This document shows, in pieces, positions 53,931 to 62,549 of a stretch of 64,000 nt of DNA. Below the pieces are notes generated by a model. That model saw nothing but the letters and a program-made list of their open reading frames with translations, did not search any database and was not told where the DNA came from. Each line of letters starts with the position of its first letter. The stretch's first letter is position 1. Where the stretch lies: assembly GCA_002503825.1 (NCBI GenBank), contig DASP01000016.1, forward strand, positions 1 to 64,000, in the 5' to 3' direction. A program made the translations under genes and the position numbers. This stretch comes from Methanoregulaceae archaeon UBA467 (GTDB taxonomy: Archaea > Halobacteriota > Methanomicrobia > Methanomicrobiales > Methanospirillaceae).

Positions 53931-54221
53931 TTATGCGCCTTTTATCGGACGACTGAGATCCAGAGACTGTTTCGTAATCAATGTAGATGGGATATTCGGA
54001 ATCAACCCGCCAAGACCAGCAGGGAACCATAAAATTTGATGAAATTCCTTTTTTTCACTTAATCTCTTCTTATAATCCTTAATCGCCTCGTGCAGGGCAT
54101 CTGCGGCTACATCGTCAACCAACAAAAAACCCTCCGGGCTGTTCTGTTCATTGAAACGGAGACAGGGTATTGATGCTGTGAAAGCTAGCTCGTCTCCAGG
54201 AGACGGGACAGGAACGTCGTT
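53931..54221 (-). pseudogene. Gene remnant cut off near the IS630-type element
   Basis: The frame is open from a stop at about 54224 to 53931 and reads as protein (VPSPGDELAFTASIPCLRFN, then GFLLVDDVAADALHEAIKD and WFPAGLGGLIPNIPSTL), but no start codon is found before its first conserved-looking residues. An ATG at 54125 would leave only 64 codons. I do not recognise the family. The upstream part is lost between here and the IS left end at 54327, which suggests damage by the insertion or an associated deletion. Confidence 0.45.
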
Positions 54222-54395
54222 TTAAAAAAAATCATCTTTTATTTTGCTTAGGGTTTTGTTTTCCTTAAAATGATATATCCCGATTCTCCTTTATTTGCCT
54301 TGATTTATTTTTTTGATAAAAATCTAGTGCTTTGAGCCCTCTTAAATTATGAATTGGTACAAAGTACTTTATCTTAGTACGTACTATAAAATTTA

Positions 54396-54887
54396 ATGAA
54401 TAAGATTTACTGTGTCGATTTATCCGATGAAGAACGAGAATACCTGGAAAGCCTGGTTAAGAAGGGAAAGGGTCCGGCCTATCGGATTAAGCATGCATAC
54501 ATCCTGTTGAATGCAAATATTCATGGGCCAAATAAAAAAGATCAGGAAATAGCATCCTATCTCCATTGTCACCTTCAAACGGTTTATTCTGTGCGCAAAA
54601 GGCTGGTTGAACAAGGATTTGAAGCAGCTTTGGAGAGAAAACAGCGAGAATCTCCTCCAACCCCACCAATTCTGGATGGAGAGAAAGAAGCAAGACTGAT
54701 TACAATCGCATGCAGCAAACCACCCAATGGGCGATCTCGCTGGACATTGAAGTTACTCTCCGATAAACTCATTGAATTAGAGATCGTCGATACAATATCT
54801 CCAAAAACTGTTGGCCGGGCGCTAAAAAAACGAGTTAAAACCACATCTCCGAAAGTGCTGGGTAATACCACCCGACCAAAACGATGA
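54396..54887 (+). CDS. IS630-type transposase, N-terminal (HTH) part
   Basis: A 163-residue frame with the N-terminal helix-turn-helix of IS630 transposases (DQEIASYLHCHLQTVYSVRKRL near 52-73) and a second HTH near 110-148 (SDKLIELEIVDTISPKTVGRAL). After an A7 tract (54824-54830) the homologous reading moves to another frame, where it continues into the second part (CWVIPPDQNDEFVAHMEV). The last about 20 residues here are therefore off-frame. The two frames may be joined by slippage on A7 or be split by mutation. Confidence 0.8.
   Translation: MNKIYCVDLSDEEREYLESLVKKGKGPAYRIKHAYILLNANIHGPNKKDQEIASYLHCHLQTVYSVRKRLVEQGFEAALERKQRESPPTPPILDGEKEARLITIACSKPPNGRSRWTLKLLSDKLIELEIVDTISPKTVGRALKKRVKTTSPKVLGNTTRPKR
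54824..54830 (+). promoter_or_regulatory. A7 slippery tract in the transposase gene
   Basis: Seven A (in ctaAAAAAAAcga) stand exactly where the homologous reading changes frame. Loss of one A or gain of two would give a continuous LK(K)NELKPH... transposase. This is a plausible site of transcriptional slippage. Confidence 0.5.
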
Positions 54888-55533
54888 GTTTGTCGCCCAT
54901 ATGGAGGTCATTTTAGACCTTTATCAGCGCTCCTACAACCCCGATACTCCTCTAATCTGCATGGATGAACAACCGATCCAGCTCATAAATGAGGTCCGTA
55001 CTCCACTGCCCGCTGGATCGAATTGCGTGGAGCGATATGACTATGAATATAAGAGAAACGGGACAGCAAACGTCTTTATGTTCACTGAACCTCTGGACGG
55101 CTGGAGAAAAGTGAGCATTCGTCAGAGAAAGAAGAAAGAGGATTGGGCGATGGAAATCCGGTCATTAATGACAGAAGATTATCCCGATGTAGAACGGGTG
55201 ATTCTCGTCTGTGATAATTACAACACGCACACGATAGGAGCTTTATTCAAGGCATTCAAGCCTGAAGAAGCTGCTGACATTATGAAACGGTTGGAAATTC
55301 ATCATACTCCGAAACATGGAAGTTGGCTCAATATCGCAGAAATTGAACTGAGTGCATTGACTCGACAGTGCTTCAATGGTAGAAGAATCGGTGAAATTGA
55401 AACGGTTCGATTTGAGACAAAAGAATGGGTAAAGACTCGGAATAGTAATCAAATATCTGTGGATTGGCAGTTTACTGCCAAAGATGCACGAGTAAAACTA
55501 AAAAGACTTTACCCTCAGATTAAGATGGCTTAG
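54831..55533 (+). CDS. IS630-type transposase, C-terminal DDE part
   Basis: In the frame that follows the A7 tract, coding continues to 55533; an internal ATG at 54901 would give 210 residues. The DDE catalytic acids are seen as CMDEQP (first Asp), LVCDNYNTH (second Asp) and HGSWLNIAEIELS (Glu), with family-typical neighbours. The stop codon lies within the right inverted repeat. The domain is intact, so the element may be active if the two frames can be joined. Confidence 0.8.
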
Positions 55534-55540
55534 TGCACTA

Positions 55541-56116
55541 GATCAATTCTTAACACTCTCTGCCCATCCGCATACTTTAAAGCCCAACTTTGCCATTTGG
55601 ATTTTTTTGCTTAAAATTGGATAAGAATTTGACACTTTTTGAGGCTTTGTAAGTGTGCCAAAAAAAAAGACCATAATACGAAGAATTTTTGAATTGTTCA
55701 TCTCTCTAACGAGATAGAGAGTTTTTACTTCAAGCATATTTCTACGAAATTCATCAAAAAATCTCTATCGAATTTGACAGTCATCGTGGATTCGTGGGAA
55801 CGTAAGGCTAAAAGTATGTCTACTCCAACTTCGATGCCATTAACTCAATGATTATAAGGTTAAATTGGGGTATTTCATCCGGGAATACGTGATGATTTAC
55901 TGAACTGTCAAATTCGTTTTCCTGACAAAAAATTGGTGCTGATAGGTAGCATCTTTTGAATGTTATGGATCAGACTGGCAAACTTAGGTTAAAGGAGGGT
56001 GCTGACCGGGACTGATCCACATACTTAAGAGGGGCCCATGGATATGCTGAAAGAAGAATCCAGAGATAACGGATAAGTTAATTAAAATCAGGAAAAACTA
56101 CCAAAAAGAAAAGAGA
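55541..56116. other. AT-rich gap with a MITE-like inverted-repeat block
   Basis: No gene is recognised here. CGAATTTGACAGT (55769-55781) and ACTGTCAAATTCG (55904-55916) form a perfect 13-base inverted repeat bounding 148 bases, and a further gaatttgaca occurs at about 55625-55634. Runs of A and T are frequent. The block may be a small non-autonomous element. Confidence 0.5.
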
Positions 56117-56509
56117 TTAGAATTGTTTGTCAAACAGGACCTGCGTGGCACCGTCAGTAAACGTTCCGGTAATAATTAACCTGGACCCAGCAGTAGTTGT
56201 TACACCCGGATAGATTGTAAATACCTGTCCAACTGTTGGTGTGGTTGCAGTTATACCGTATGATGTTCCATTCCCGTTTGTCCAGGACAGATTATTACAT
56301 GTTGGTAAATCGGTTCCACCCTGCACAGTCACTTTGAATGCAGTATTATTCGCTGCAACAGTCAGTCCAACATTTTTCGACGTCCCAGTCGAGCCTGCAA
56401 GTCCAAATACGAATGCCGCAATGACCGCCGCCAGAATGACGGTGATCGCGACCATCAGGATCACACCGATAACGGGTGATACTGCCTCATCATTGTTGAT
56501 AATCTTCAT
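56117..56509 (-). CDS. Archaeal type IV pilin
   Basis: A 130-residue pilin. The short N-terminal leader (MKIINNDE) is followed by AVSPVIGVILMVAITVILAA, the conserved hydrophobic helix of archaeal pilins (Pilin_N domain), and a Thr/Gly/Asn-rich beta head. Processing by the prepilin peptidase is expected just before AVSP. The frame is open to 56557, but the ATG at 56509 has AGGTG six bases upstream and gives a standard class III leader. No pilus assembly genes adjoin it, so the export machine is elsewhere. Confidence 0.85.
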   Translation of the reverse strand: MKIINNDEAVSPVIGVILMVAITVILAAVIAAFVFGLAGSTGTSKNVGLTVAANNTAFKVTVQGGTDLPTCNNLSWTNGNGTSYGITATTPTVGQVFTIYPGVTTTAGSRLIITGTFTDGATQVLFDKQF

Positions 56510-56805
56510 AGTCAACACCTTGATTTTTTTCAGCAATGCCCGCTCATACGCAGACAAGACACTGTACCACGTTATAACTTCGGTATCTATTTATAATTTA
56601 TTATCTCGGCTACACGGGCCCTTCCGTCAAAGTGCGCCATATAATCCCCCAATCGAGAAATAAACCGCAAAATTGGTCCTGAAAAGATGAGAAGAACATT
56701 AATTCCAATCGCGATAAAAAATGAAATCTTCATCTTCTGATAAAGAAGCGCCGGATTATCCGGACATCCTGATCCCGCCGGGAAAATCCGCTACCGCCTG
56801 TATCA
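56510..56805. other. Gap between pilin and kinase genes
   Basis: AT-rich at 56570-56620 (cggtatctatttataattta may be the pilin promoter on the minus strand) and featureless beyond. No gene is recognised. Confidence 0.35.
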
Positions 56806-57828
56806 TCACGACACAATTTTCTTTGTCCTTAAATACCCTGCGGGAATGCGGATCTCTATCCGTGCCCCGCTTTCCGGCGACCCTGTTTCTGCAATTGAAA
56901 AACCCAGGGCCGGAAGAAACTCCCGTGCGAGGAAGAACCCGTTCGCCGTCTCGGAGACCCACTCCCGCTCAAACAGGAGCTCTCTCTTATCAGGCGGAAT
57001 ACTCCCTCCATTATCCCCGATGGTGAGTGTAAGGTTCCCGCCAGATATCCGGTGTCCCAGCCGGACTCCGGTAACATTCCGGGGAGAGAATGTAATGTCC
57101 CGGAGTATTCCGCCAATGAACTTTTGCAGGATGGGAAATGTAAATACCTCGTACTCTTCCAGTCCCGGCTCAATAGTGTAATCCGCATCTTTCCCTTCTC
57201 CGAGTGCATCCCTGACGGCCTGGCCGAGGTCGATCCAGCAGGGCATGTTCCCGGCGATCTCCTGGTATTCGCGGGTGAACTCGATCTGGCGCTGGACCTT
57301 TTCTGCTGCGGTAATCTCCTTTTTGATAAACTCCCTCACTTTTAAATCCTCAATCATATCTTCAGAGAACTGCAGGAACCCGATCATGATCGTGAGCTGG
57401 TTGAGTATGTCGTGGCGGATGAGTGCATTCATCTCCCTGAATTTCACAAGCGCGTCGAAGAGGATCTTTTCGGAATTGGTCGGAACGGCCCGGGTTTTCC
57501 ACGTCCAGAGAACCCATTCGCCGCAATCGGTGGAGAGGTTGACGGGCAGATATGTACTCTCTATGGACTGCCTGGTACCGGCGGCATCCCAGGTCTCATC
57601 AACCGTGAGAGAAGCCCCGGCGGTGACTGCATCACTGATATGTTTCAGCTGGTGTTCCGGAAACAGGACGTCGGTCTCCTCCCGGAGTTTCCCGGTGATC
57701 TGGTCTGTGTTACGGTCAAGCATCCCGGCACCGGCCCTGTTTGTGTACATGACCTCTCCGGCCGAATTAAAAATAAAAAACGGACATCCGATCGCATCGG
57801 TCACTTTCCGGAACATCTCATCCTTCAT
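56806..57828 (-). CDS. PAS-domain sensor histidine-kinase-like protein
   Basis: A 340-residue soluble protein: PAS domain (about 1-115, FRKVTDAIGCPFFIFNSAGE), a dimerisation helix with the phospho-His in ALIRHDILNQLTIMIGFLQF near 144-163, and a GHKL ATPase-like domain (about 230-335). The N box is weak and shows no clear Asn; GDNGGSIPPDKRELLFE supplies the G1-like segment. The ATPase may thus be reduced. The frame opens at 58080 but the ATG at 57828 has GGTG upstream. No response regulator is adjacent. Confidence 0.78.
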   Translation of the reverse strand: MKDEMFRKVTDAIGCPFFIFNSAGEVMYTNRAGAGMLDRNTDQITGKLREETDVLFPEHQLKHISDAVTAGASLTVDETWDAAGTRQSIESTYLPVNLSTDCGEWVLWTWKTRAVPTNSEKILFDALVKFREMNALIRHDILNQLTIMIGFLQFSEDMIEDLKVREFIKKEITAAEKVQRQIEFTREYQEIAGNMPCWIDLGQAVRDALGEGKDADYTIEPGLEEYEVFTFPILQKFIGGILRDITFSPRNVTGVRLGHRISGGNLTLTIGDNGGSIPPDKRELLFEREWVSETANGFFLAREFLPALGFSIAETGSPESGARIEIRIPAGYLRTKKIVS

Positions 57829-58269
57829 TCTGCACCCGCCCTGATGCACCCGGCTGCTTTTTTCCTGATACCCGCATAATTGCCCGGCACTCCGTTCAAC
57901 TCCCGCCTTTATAAAGTAATAACCGGTTCCCCCACATGAGCTTATTGGATCGGTGGCGGATTGGATTTCTATGTCGAATCGCTCCCATCCTGCCCCATAG
58001 GATATACGCCGCCGCCCCCGTTGGGCGCCCCGGCGGCGGTTTCGGTGACGGCAGCGTGATTTGAAAGAGAGAAAAATCAATCATTAATACTATGACAAAA
58101 ACTGCGGACACATTATACCGCAAAAAATCTCAAAACCCGGGAAAACCCTGCCCAACGACAATCCCATAGCTGGGAGGGTCAGGGAGGGCCGCAACCCCGT
58201 CCTGTCTTTTTTAATCGCAACGACAGGATTTCTAAAAAAGAATGAACAGAAAGAATATTTCAGGAGACA
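57829..58269. repeat. Gap with GC hairpin and a right-half repeat copy
   Basis: CCGCCGCC (58009-58016) and GGCGGCGG (58032-58039) form a strong dyad with an inner gggcgccc. Further on, about 58130-58212, is the right half of the dispersed repeat (aaccctgcccaacg ... gggagggtcagggagggccgcaaccccgtcctgtc). No coding region is seen. Confidence 0.5.
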
Positions 58270-59073
58270 CTATCTTTTTTCCCTTGCAGCATCGGGATTC
58301 ACAATCCGTACCCCGGAGCTGCTGAGGAGTGCGCCGCCTATTGCCTTTGCAGTAAATTCCTTCGCCTTCCGGAATGCAACGGGAATGTCGTCACCTGAGG
58401 CTGTAAACGCTGCAAGCGCCGCAGAAAAACAGCAGCCCGAGCCGTGTACATCGTAGGGGTAACGTTTTCCACTGCATGTCCATTCCTTCCCGTGTCCCAT
58501 CAGGATATCAACCGCCTCGTCACCATCAAGGTGCCCGCCCTTCATGACCACGTACTCCGGTCCCAGCCCGAGGATCCGCCTCCCCGCTTCCCGTGCCAGA
58601 TCGAGGTCCGAGATCTTTTCTATCCCTGAAAGGACCTGCGCCTCAAAAATATTCGGCGTGATGACTGTTGCACGCGGTAACAGGAGCCCGACCAGGTCCT
58701 GCACCGCTTCCCCGGGGAGGAGGCCGCAGCCGCTGGTGGATATCATCACCGGGTCAAGGACATACGGCACACCCGCAGGGAGACACCCGGAAAGTGCCCG
58801 GATAATATCAGATGATCCAAGCATCCCGCTTTTTATGCACCCAATAGGGAATTCCCCGCTCACGGCCTCCATCTGGAGCTTCACCATTTCAGGCGGTACT
58901 GTCCATACCCCGAGCACTCCGCCGGTGTTCTGGGCGGTGACCGCCGTCAGGACCGACAGGCCGTACAGCCCGGCTGCACTGAACGTCTTTACGTCGGCCT
59001 GTATCCCGGCCCCTCCACCGGAATCTGACCCTGCAACCGTGCAGGCACACTTCAATATCTGATTCCCGGCCAT
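58270..59073 (-). CDS. thiD: Hydroxymethylpyrimidine/phosphomethylpyrimidine kinase ThiD
   Basis: A 267-residue ribokinase-fold enzyme that phosphorylates HMP and HMP-P in thiamine synthesis. Motifs: CTVAGSDSGGGAGIQADVKTF near residues 9-29 in two parts (AGSDSGGGAGIQADVKT), VLDPVMISTSG near 115, and the anion hole with catalytic Asp in YDVHGSGCCFSAALAA near 213-228. No ThiN domain is fused, unlike in some archaea. The frame opens as far as 59373, but the ATG at 59073 has GGTGAT directly upstream and begins the family's conserved N-terminus. Confidence 0.93.
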   Translation of the reverse strand: MAGNQILKCACTVAGSDSGGGAGIQADVKTFSAAGLYGLSVLTAVTAQNTGGVLGVWTVPPEMVKLQMEAVSGEFPIGCIKSGMLGSSDIIRALSGCLPAGVPYVLDPVMISTSGCGLLPGEAVQDLVGLLLPRATVITPNIFEAQVLSGIEKISDLDLAREAGRRILGLGPEYVVMKGGHLDGDEAVDILMGHGKEWTCSGKRYPYDVHGSGCCFSAALAAFTASGDDIPVAFRKAKEFTAKAIGGALLSSSGVRIVNPDAAREKR

Positions 59074-59222
59074 ATCACCCGTTTGGTATGCGAATTGTTC
59101 AATCTTGCCATCGGAACCGGATTCGCCCACACAGGTGTATTGTCCTCCAAAGGAGGATTTATCAGGAATGCTGACAGTGGAAAGATATACGCTATACTGG
59201 TACGACACCGGGGGGGGCCGGG

Positions 59223-60179
59223 ATGCCTGAGACTTCCGTACAGTTCCGCAATGATGATACCGCGAGCGTTTATTGTACCGAAGGTGTCCGCCTGTCACGA
59301 CGTGGACGTCACGAGGACGGGCTCCGCTGGGTTGAACGGGCCCTCTCTGCAGACCCGTTCTATGCCCGGGCATGGGCGAGCAAAGGGTTCATGCTCGGCA
59401 AAATGGGACAATACGACGAGGAGATCGAGGCATGCGACCGGGCGCTCGCCATCAACCCGGACCTTCTCGATGCCTGGCTCAACAAGGCGTTCGCACTCGG
59501 CCACCTGCACCGGTTCGAGGAGAAGATTGACTGTTGCGACAGGGCAATTCTCATCAATCCCGGTTTTGCCCCCGCATGGAATGCCAAGGGACACGCCCTG
59601 GGAAAGCTCGGGTTTTATGAAGAAGAGCTGAAATGCTGCGAGATTGCGGTTGCACTCAGGCCCCGCTACATCAGTGCGTGGGTCAACAGGGGATTTGCCC
59701 TCCTGAAGTGCAAGCAATATGGCATGGCTATACATTCCTTTACCCAGTCCCTGAATTATTACCCGGGATATATATCGGCGTGGATCCAGATGGGAATAGC
59801 CCACTGCGAGGCAGGTTCGGACAAGGAAGCCCTCGCGTGCTTTGAAAAAGCCGAATCCCTCGCCCCGGAGAACACCGGCGTCTGGTACTGGAAAGGGCTC
59901 GTGCTGAGCAGGCTCGGTTTACACGCGGATGCAGCACCGTACCTGGAAAAGTTTACCGGGATAAACCCGCGGAACGCGGAGGCGTGGATCCTTTTGTCCA
60001 ACTGCAATTTTATGCTCGGCCGGCTGGACGAGTCGATGCGCTCTTTTCTGGTCGCCTACGATATTGACAAGCAGGACATAGGCAGCTGCCTGTCGCAAAG
60101 TGTCGCCCGTGCAAAGGAGAAAAATTTTGATGACTCGCTGCGCTTACTGTCCCAGGCATTCGGCATTCTCCTCAGGTAA
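59223..60179 (+). CDS. Tetratricopeptide-repeat protein
   Basis: A 318-residue protein made of about eight TPR units (34 residues each, such as ARAWASKGFMLGKMGQYDEE and APAWNAKGHALGKLGFYEEE). TPR proteins act as scaffolds for protein contacts. No signal peptide or other domain is seen. A run of seven G lies close to the start. The ATG at 59223 lies 149 bases from the divergent thiD start. Confidence 0.88.
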   Translation: MPETSVQFRNDDTASVYCTEGVRLSRRGRHEDGLRWVERALSADPFYARAWASKGFMLGKMGQYDEEIEACDRALAINPDLLDAWLNKAFALGHLHRFEEKIDCCDRAILINPGFAPAWNAKGHALGKLGFYEEELKCCEIAVALRPRYISAWVNRGFALLKCKQYGMAIHSFTQSLNYYPGYISAWIQMGIAHCEAGSDKEALACFEKAESLAPENTGVWYWKGLVLSRLGLHADAAPYLEKFTGINPRNAEAWILLSNCNFMLGRLDESMRSFLVAYDIDKQDIGSCLSQSVARAKEKNFDDSLRLLSQAFGILLR

Positions 60180-60650
60180 TACACCTTATCACTCTCAGGC
60201 GAACATTTAAACCGGCAGCTGAAAGGGCGGAAAATGCCCTTGCACACCAGTCCTTTTCGTTCCGGCCCGTAATAAAAATACACAAGAATTACGGTTATTT
60301 TAACCAAAAACCTCTTATACATATGCTACGTCGTATAGTTTTAAGTAGTGCGGGTACAAATACAACAGAGCAGTTTATTCTGGAAAGGAGTAACAGGCCG
60401 GAATAATATCTGGTACATGAGAATCCGTGCGATCCGGGTAAAAACCGGGGTTTTCGTCATATGCGCTTTACCATATCAGGACGTGGATCAGAATGTCAGT
60501 CATGAGTGGCCCGGAAACACAATCTGCCGGAAGATCCCTTTCCAGGCGTGCGGTGAGAAGTATCGGTACCGTTATGCGGACCAACTCACTACAGCACGTT
60601 GAACACTCCCCACAGGCAGGGAGCTATTATGCCTGTTTTGTGAACCGACG
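60180..60650. other. Gap with a hairpin before the zinc-ribbon gene
   Basis: ACAGGCA (60612-60618) and TGCCTGT (60630-60636), followed by TTTG, lie 15 bases before the next ATG and may be a leader hairpin or an upstream terminator. The gacgtagcatatg palindrome-like area near 60318 may be a promoter. The 84-codon frame at 60348-60602 has no family features. Confidence 0.35.
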
Positions 60651-61124
60651 ATGACACGAATGCTTGCACCTCACACCACCTGTCCCGGCTGCCGGGAAGA
60701 AGTCTACCTTGACGAACTGGTTAAAGGACGGTGCCCGCTCTGCGGTTGTACGCTGGAAGATTTTGAAGACGGCCAGGGCGAGATGGAGGAGTTCATCGAC
60801 AGGTGCGACTTCTCCTGGCTGGTTTTTAATTATTTCATATTCAAAAAGTTCGACGAGATGGGTGTAAGCCCGCTAAAGATCATGCAGTACGTCTCGGGAT
60901 ATGAAGATCCCTGCCTCCGGAACGTTCCCGGACTGCAGAACACATCGTTCGAATTTGACGTCCCGTTCACTTTTATGGACAGGATACGACCGAAACGCTG
61001 TGATACATGTGGAAAATTATTCATACGGGGCGGAAAGAAAATGGTCTCAGGCGACCTCTCTGACCCCGGGTTTACCTTTACCTGCCGCTGCAGGAAATGC
61101 CTGGTTAATAAGCCCGTCCAATAA
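60651..61124 (+). CDS. Two-zinc-ribbon protein, function unknown
   Basis: A 157-residue soluble protein with two Cys pairs at the N-terminus (CPGC and CPLCGC, near residues 11-34) and a second set near the C-terminus (CDTCG and CRCRKC, near 122-150). The middle is helical and acidic with aromatic residues (FSWLVFNYFIFKKFDEM). I do not recognise a family. Its end overlaps the convergent proS gene by 20 bases. A second Met at codon 4 is an alternative start; no strong ribosome binding site is seen for either. Confidence 0.6.
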   Translation: MTRMLAPHTTCPGCREEVYLDELVKGRCPLCGCTLEDFEDGQGEMEEFIDRCDFSWLVFNYFIFKKFDEMGVSPLKIMQYVSGYEDPCLRNVPGLQNTSFEFDVPFTFMDRIRPKRCDTCGKLFIRGGKKMVSGDLSDPGFTFTCRCRKCLVNKPVQ

Positions 61125-62538
61125 GGGCCCCTTTCCCCTCTTTTCCACACCCGACACATTTTCCCTGAACTTCACCCGTGAAGCCCGGGCGGATCCCGGT
61201 GCCGAGGATGCTTGCATTGACCTTTTCTTCGATCGAATCGGCACAGTCTTTCTCCCCGCACCATGGTGCCACAACGACGCCCGCCTGGACACCGTCCATC
61301 ACTTCATCGAGTGTAGTGGCGATGCGGACATGTGACTGCATATGCTGTCCCGCTTTTTCACTCATCGAGACGGTAAATGCGGCCAGCGTATCCCTGACAC
61401 CTTCGGCGAGGCGGTCCCTGCTTATCGCAGATTTTTCACCGTAGCGGGTAACGCTGGTCACCTGGCCCGAATCGATGTCCCTCGGCCCGATCTCAACTCT
61501 GAGCGGCACTCCCCGCATCTCCCAGTACCAGTATTTTGCACCCGGCCTGATATCCCGCTGGTCAGTCTTTACCCGGAACCCGGCTGCAGCGAGCTCGGAT
61601 TCAATTGCACACGCTGCAGCGGTCACCTCGTCCTTTCGTTTCCCGATGGTGATGGGGACAATGACCACCTGAACCGGTGCGACTGCAGGTGGCAGTACCA
61701 ACCCGCGATCGTCCCCGTGAATGCTGATGAGTGCGGCGATAGACCGCTCTGAAATCCCGTAGCAGGTCTGGTACGCAAGCTGCTGGACACCGTTGATATC
61801 CTCGTATTTGATCTCGAACGTCTTTGAGAAATGGTCGCCAAGGTGGTGCACGGTCCCGATCTGGAGGGTCTTCCCGTCAGGCATGATGGTATCGACGGCA
61901 ATCGTATAATCAGCGCCCGGGAACTTGTCCCAGTCCGGCCGCTTCGAGACGATGACCGGTATGCAGAGGTGGGAATAAAATTCCTGGTACAGGGCAATCG
62001 CGCATTCGACCTGGCTTTCCGCATCGTCCCATGTTGCATGGACGGTATGGGCTTCCTTAAAGGAGGTGATCTCCCGCAGGCGGATAAGGGGGCGGGTATG
62101 TTTTGTCTCGTACCGGAAGGTGTTGACGATCTGGTAAAGCTTCAGCGGGAGGTCGGCGTGCGAACGTACCCAGAGTGCATACATGGGATAGATGGCACAC
62201 TCGCTCGTAGGCCTGAGCGCGAGTTTCACGTCGAGCGGTGTAAGCCCCCCGTGGGTGACCCAGTAGACTTCCTCCTCGAATCCCTTGATATGCTCTGCCT
62301 CCTTCATGAACTCGTGTTCAGGAATAAGCAGCGGAAAGAGCGTCTCCTGGTGTTCCCGGTCGAGGAGGAGGCGAAGATGATCATATACGTTTTTCCTGAT
62401 CGCAAACCCGAACGGGAACCATACGTAGAGCCCTTTGACCGGGTAGCGGACATCCATGATCTCGGCCCTCCACAGGAGTTCATTATACCATGCGCTGAAG
62501 TCTTCCCTGGGCGGCAAAGCCCCCTGATCGTCTTCCAT
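61105..62538 (-). CDS. proS: Prolyl-tRNA synthetase (archaeal/eukaryotic type)
   Basis: A 477-residue class II synthetase for tRNA-Pro. Motif 1 region near 30-60, the Pro-binding segment LRPTSECAIYPMYALW near 108-123, motif 2 NTFRYETKHTRPLIRLREI near 138-156 and motif 3 GISERSIAALISIHGDDRGL near 262-281 are present. The C-terminal zinc-binding domain has four Cys (CGEKDC ... CVGCG) and the protein ends in Tyr, as is usual for the archaeal type. Followed upstream, 11 bases away, by the SpoIIM-family gene in the same direction. Confidence 0.96.
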   Translation of the reverse strand: MEDDQGALPPREDFSAWYNELLWRAEIMDVRYPVKGLYVWFPFGFAIRKNVYDHLRLLLDREHQETLFPLLIPEHEFMKEAEHIKGFEEEVYWVTHGGLTPLDVKLALRPTSECAIYPMYALWVRSHADLPLKLYQIVNTFRYETKHTRPLIRLREITSFKEAHTVHATWDDAESQVECAIALYQEFYSHLCIPVIVSKRPDWDKFPGADYTIAVDTIMPDGKTLQIGTVHHLGDHFSKTFEIKYEDINGVQQLAYQTCYGISERSIAALISIHGDDRGLVLPPAVAPVQVVIVPITIGKRKDEVTAAACAIESELAAAGFRVKTDQRDIRPGAKYWYWEMRGVPLRVEIGPRDIDSGQVTSVTRYGEKSAISRDRLAEGVRDTLAAFTVSMSEKAGQHMQSHVRIATTLDEVMDGVQAGVVVAPWCGEKDCADSIEEKVNASILGTGIRPGFTGEVQGKCVGCGKEGKGALIGRAY

Positions 62539-62549
62539 AATTCAGCCTC

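Larger units (their letters stand above)
54327..55538 (+). mobile_element. IS630-type insertion sequence
   Basis: A complete 1212-base element. Imperfect terminal inverted repeats start GTGCTTTGAGCCCTCTTAA on the left; the right end read in reverse is GTGCACTAAGCCATCTTAA (14 of 19 identical). Both ends abut a TA (54325-54326 and 55539-55540), the target duplication typical of the IS630/Tc1 group. Two transposase frames lie inside. The TA sites lie in CTAG, so the flanks read atCTAG and CTAGat. One copy only in this window. Confidence 0.85.

Noticed and set aside
55543..55737. 64-codon minus-strand frame next to the IS
   Set aside because: AT-rich, without ribosome binding site or family features; part of the non-coding block.
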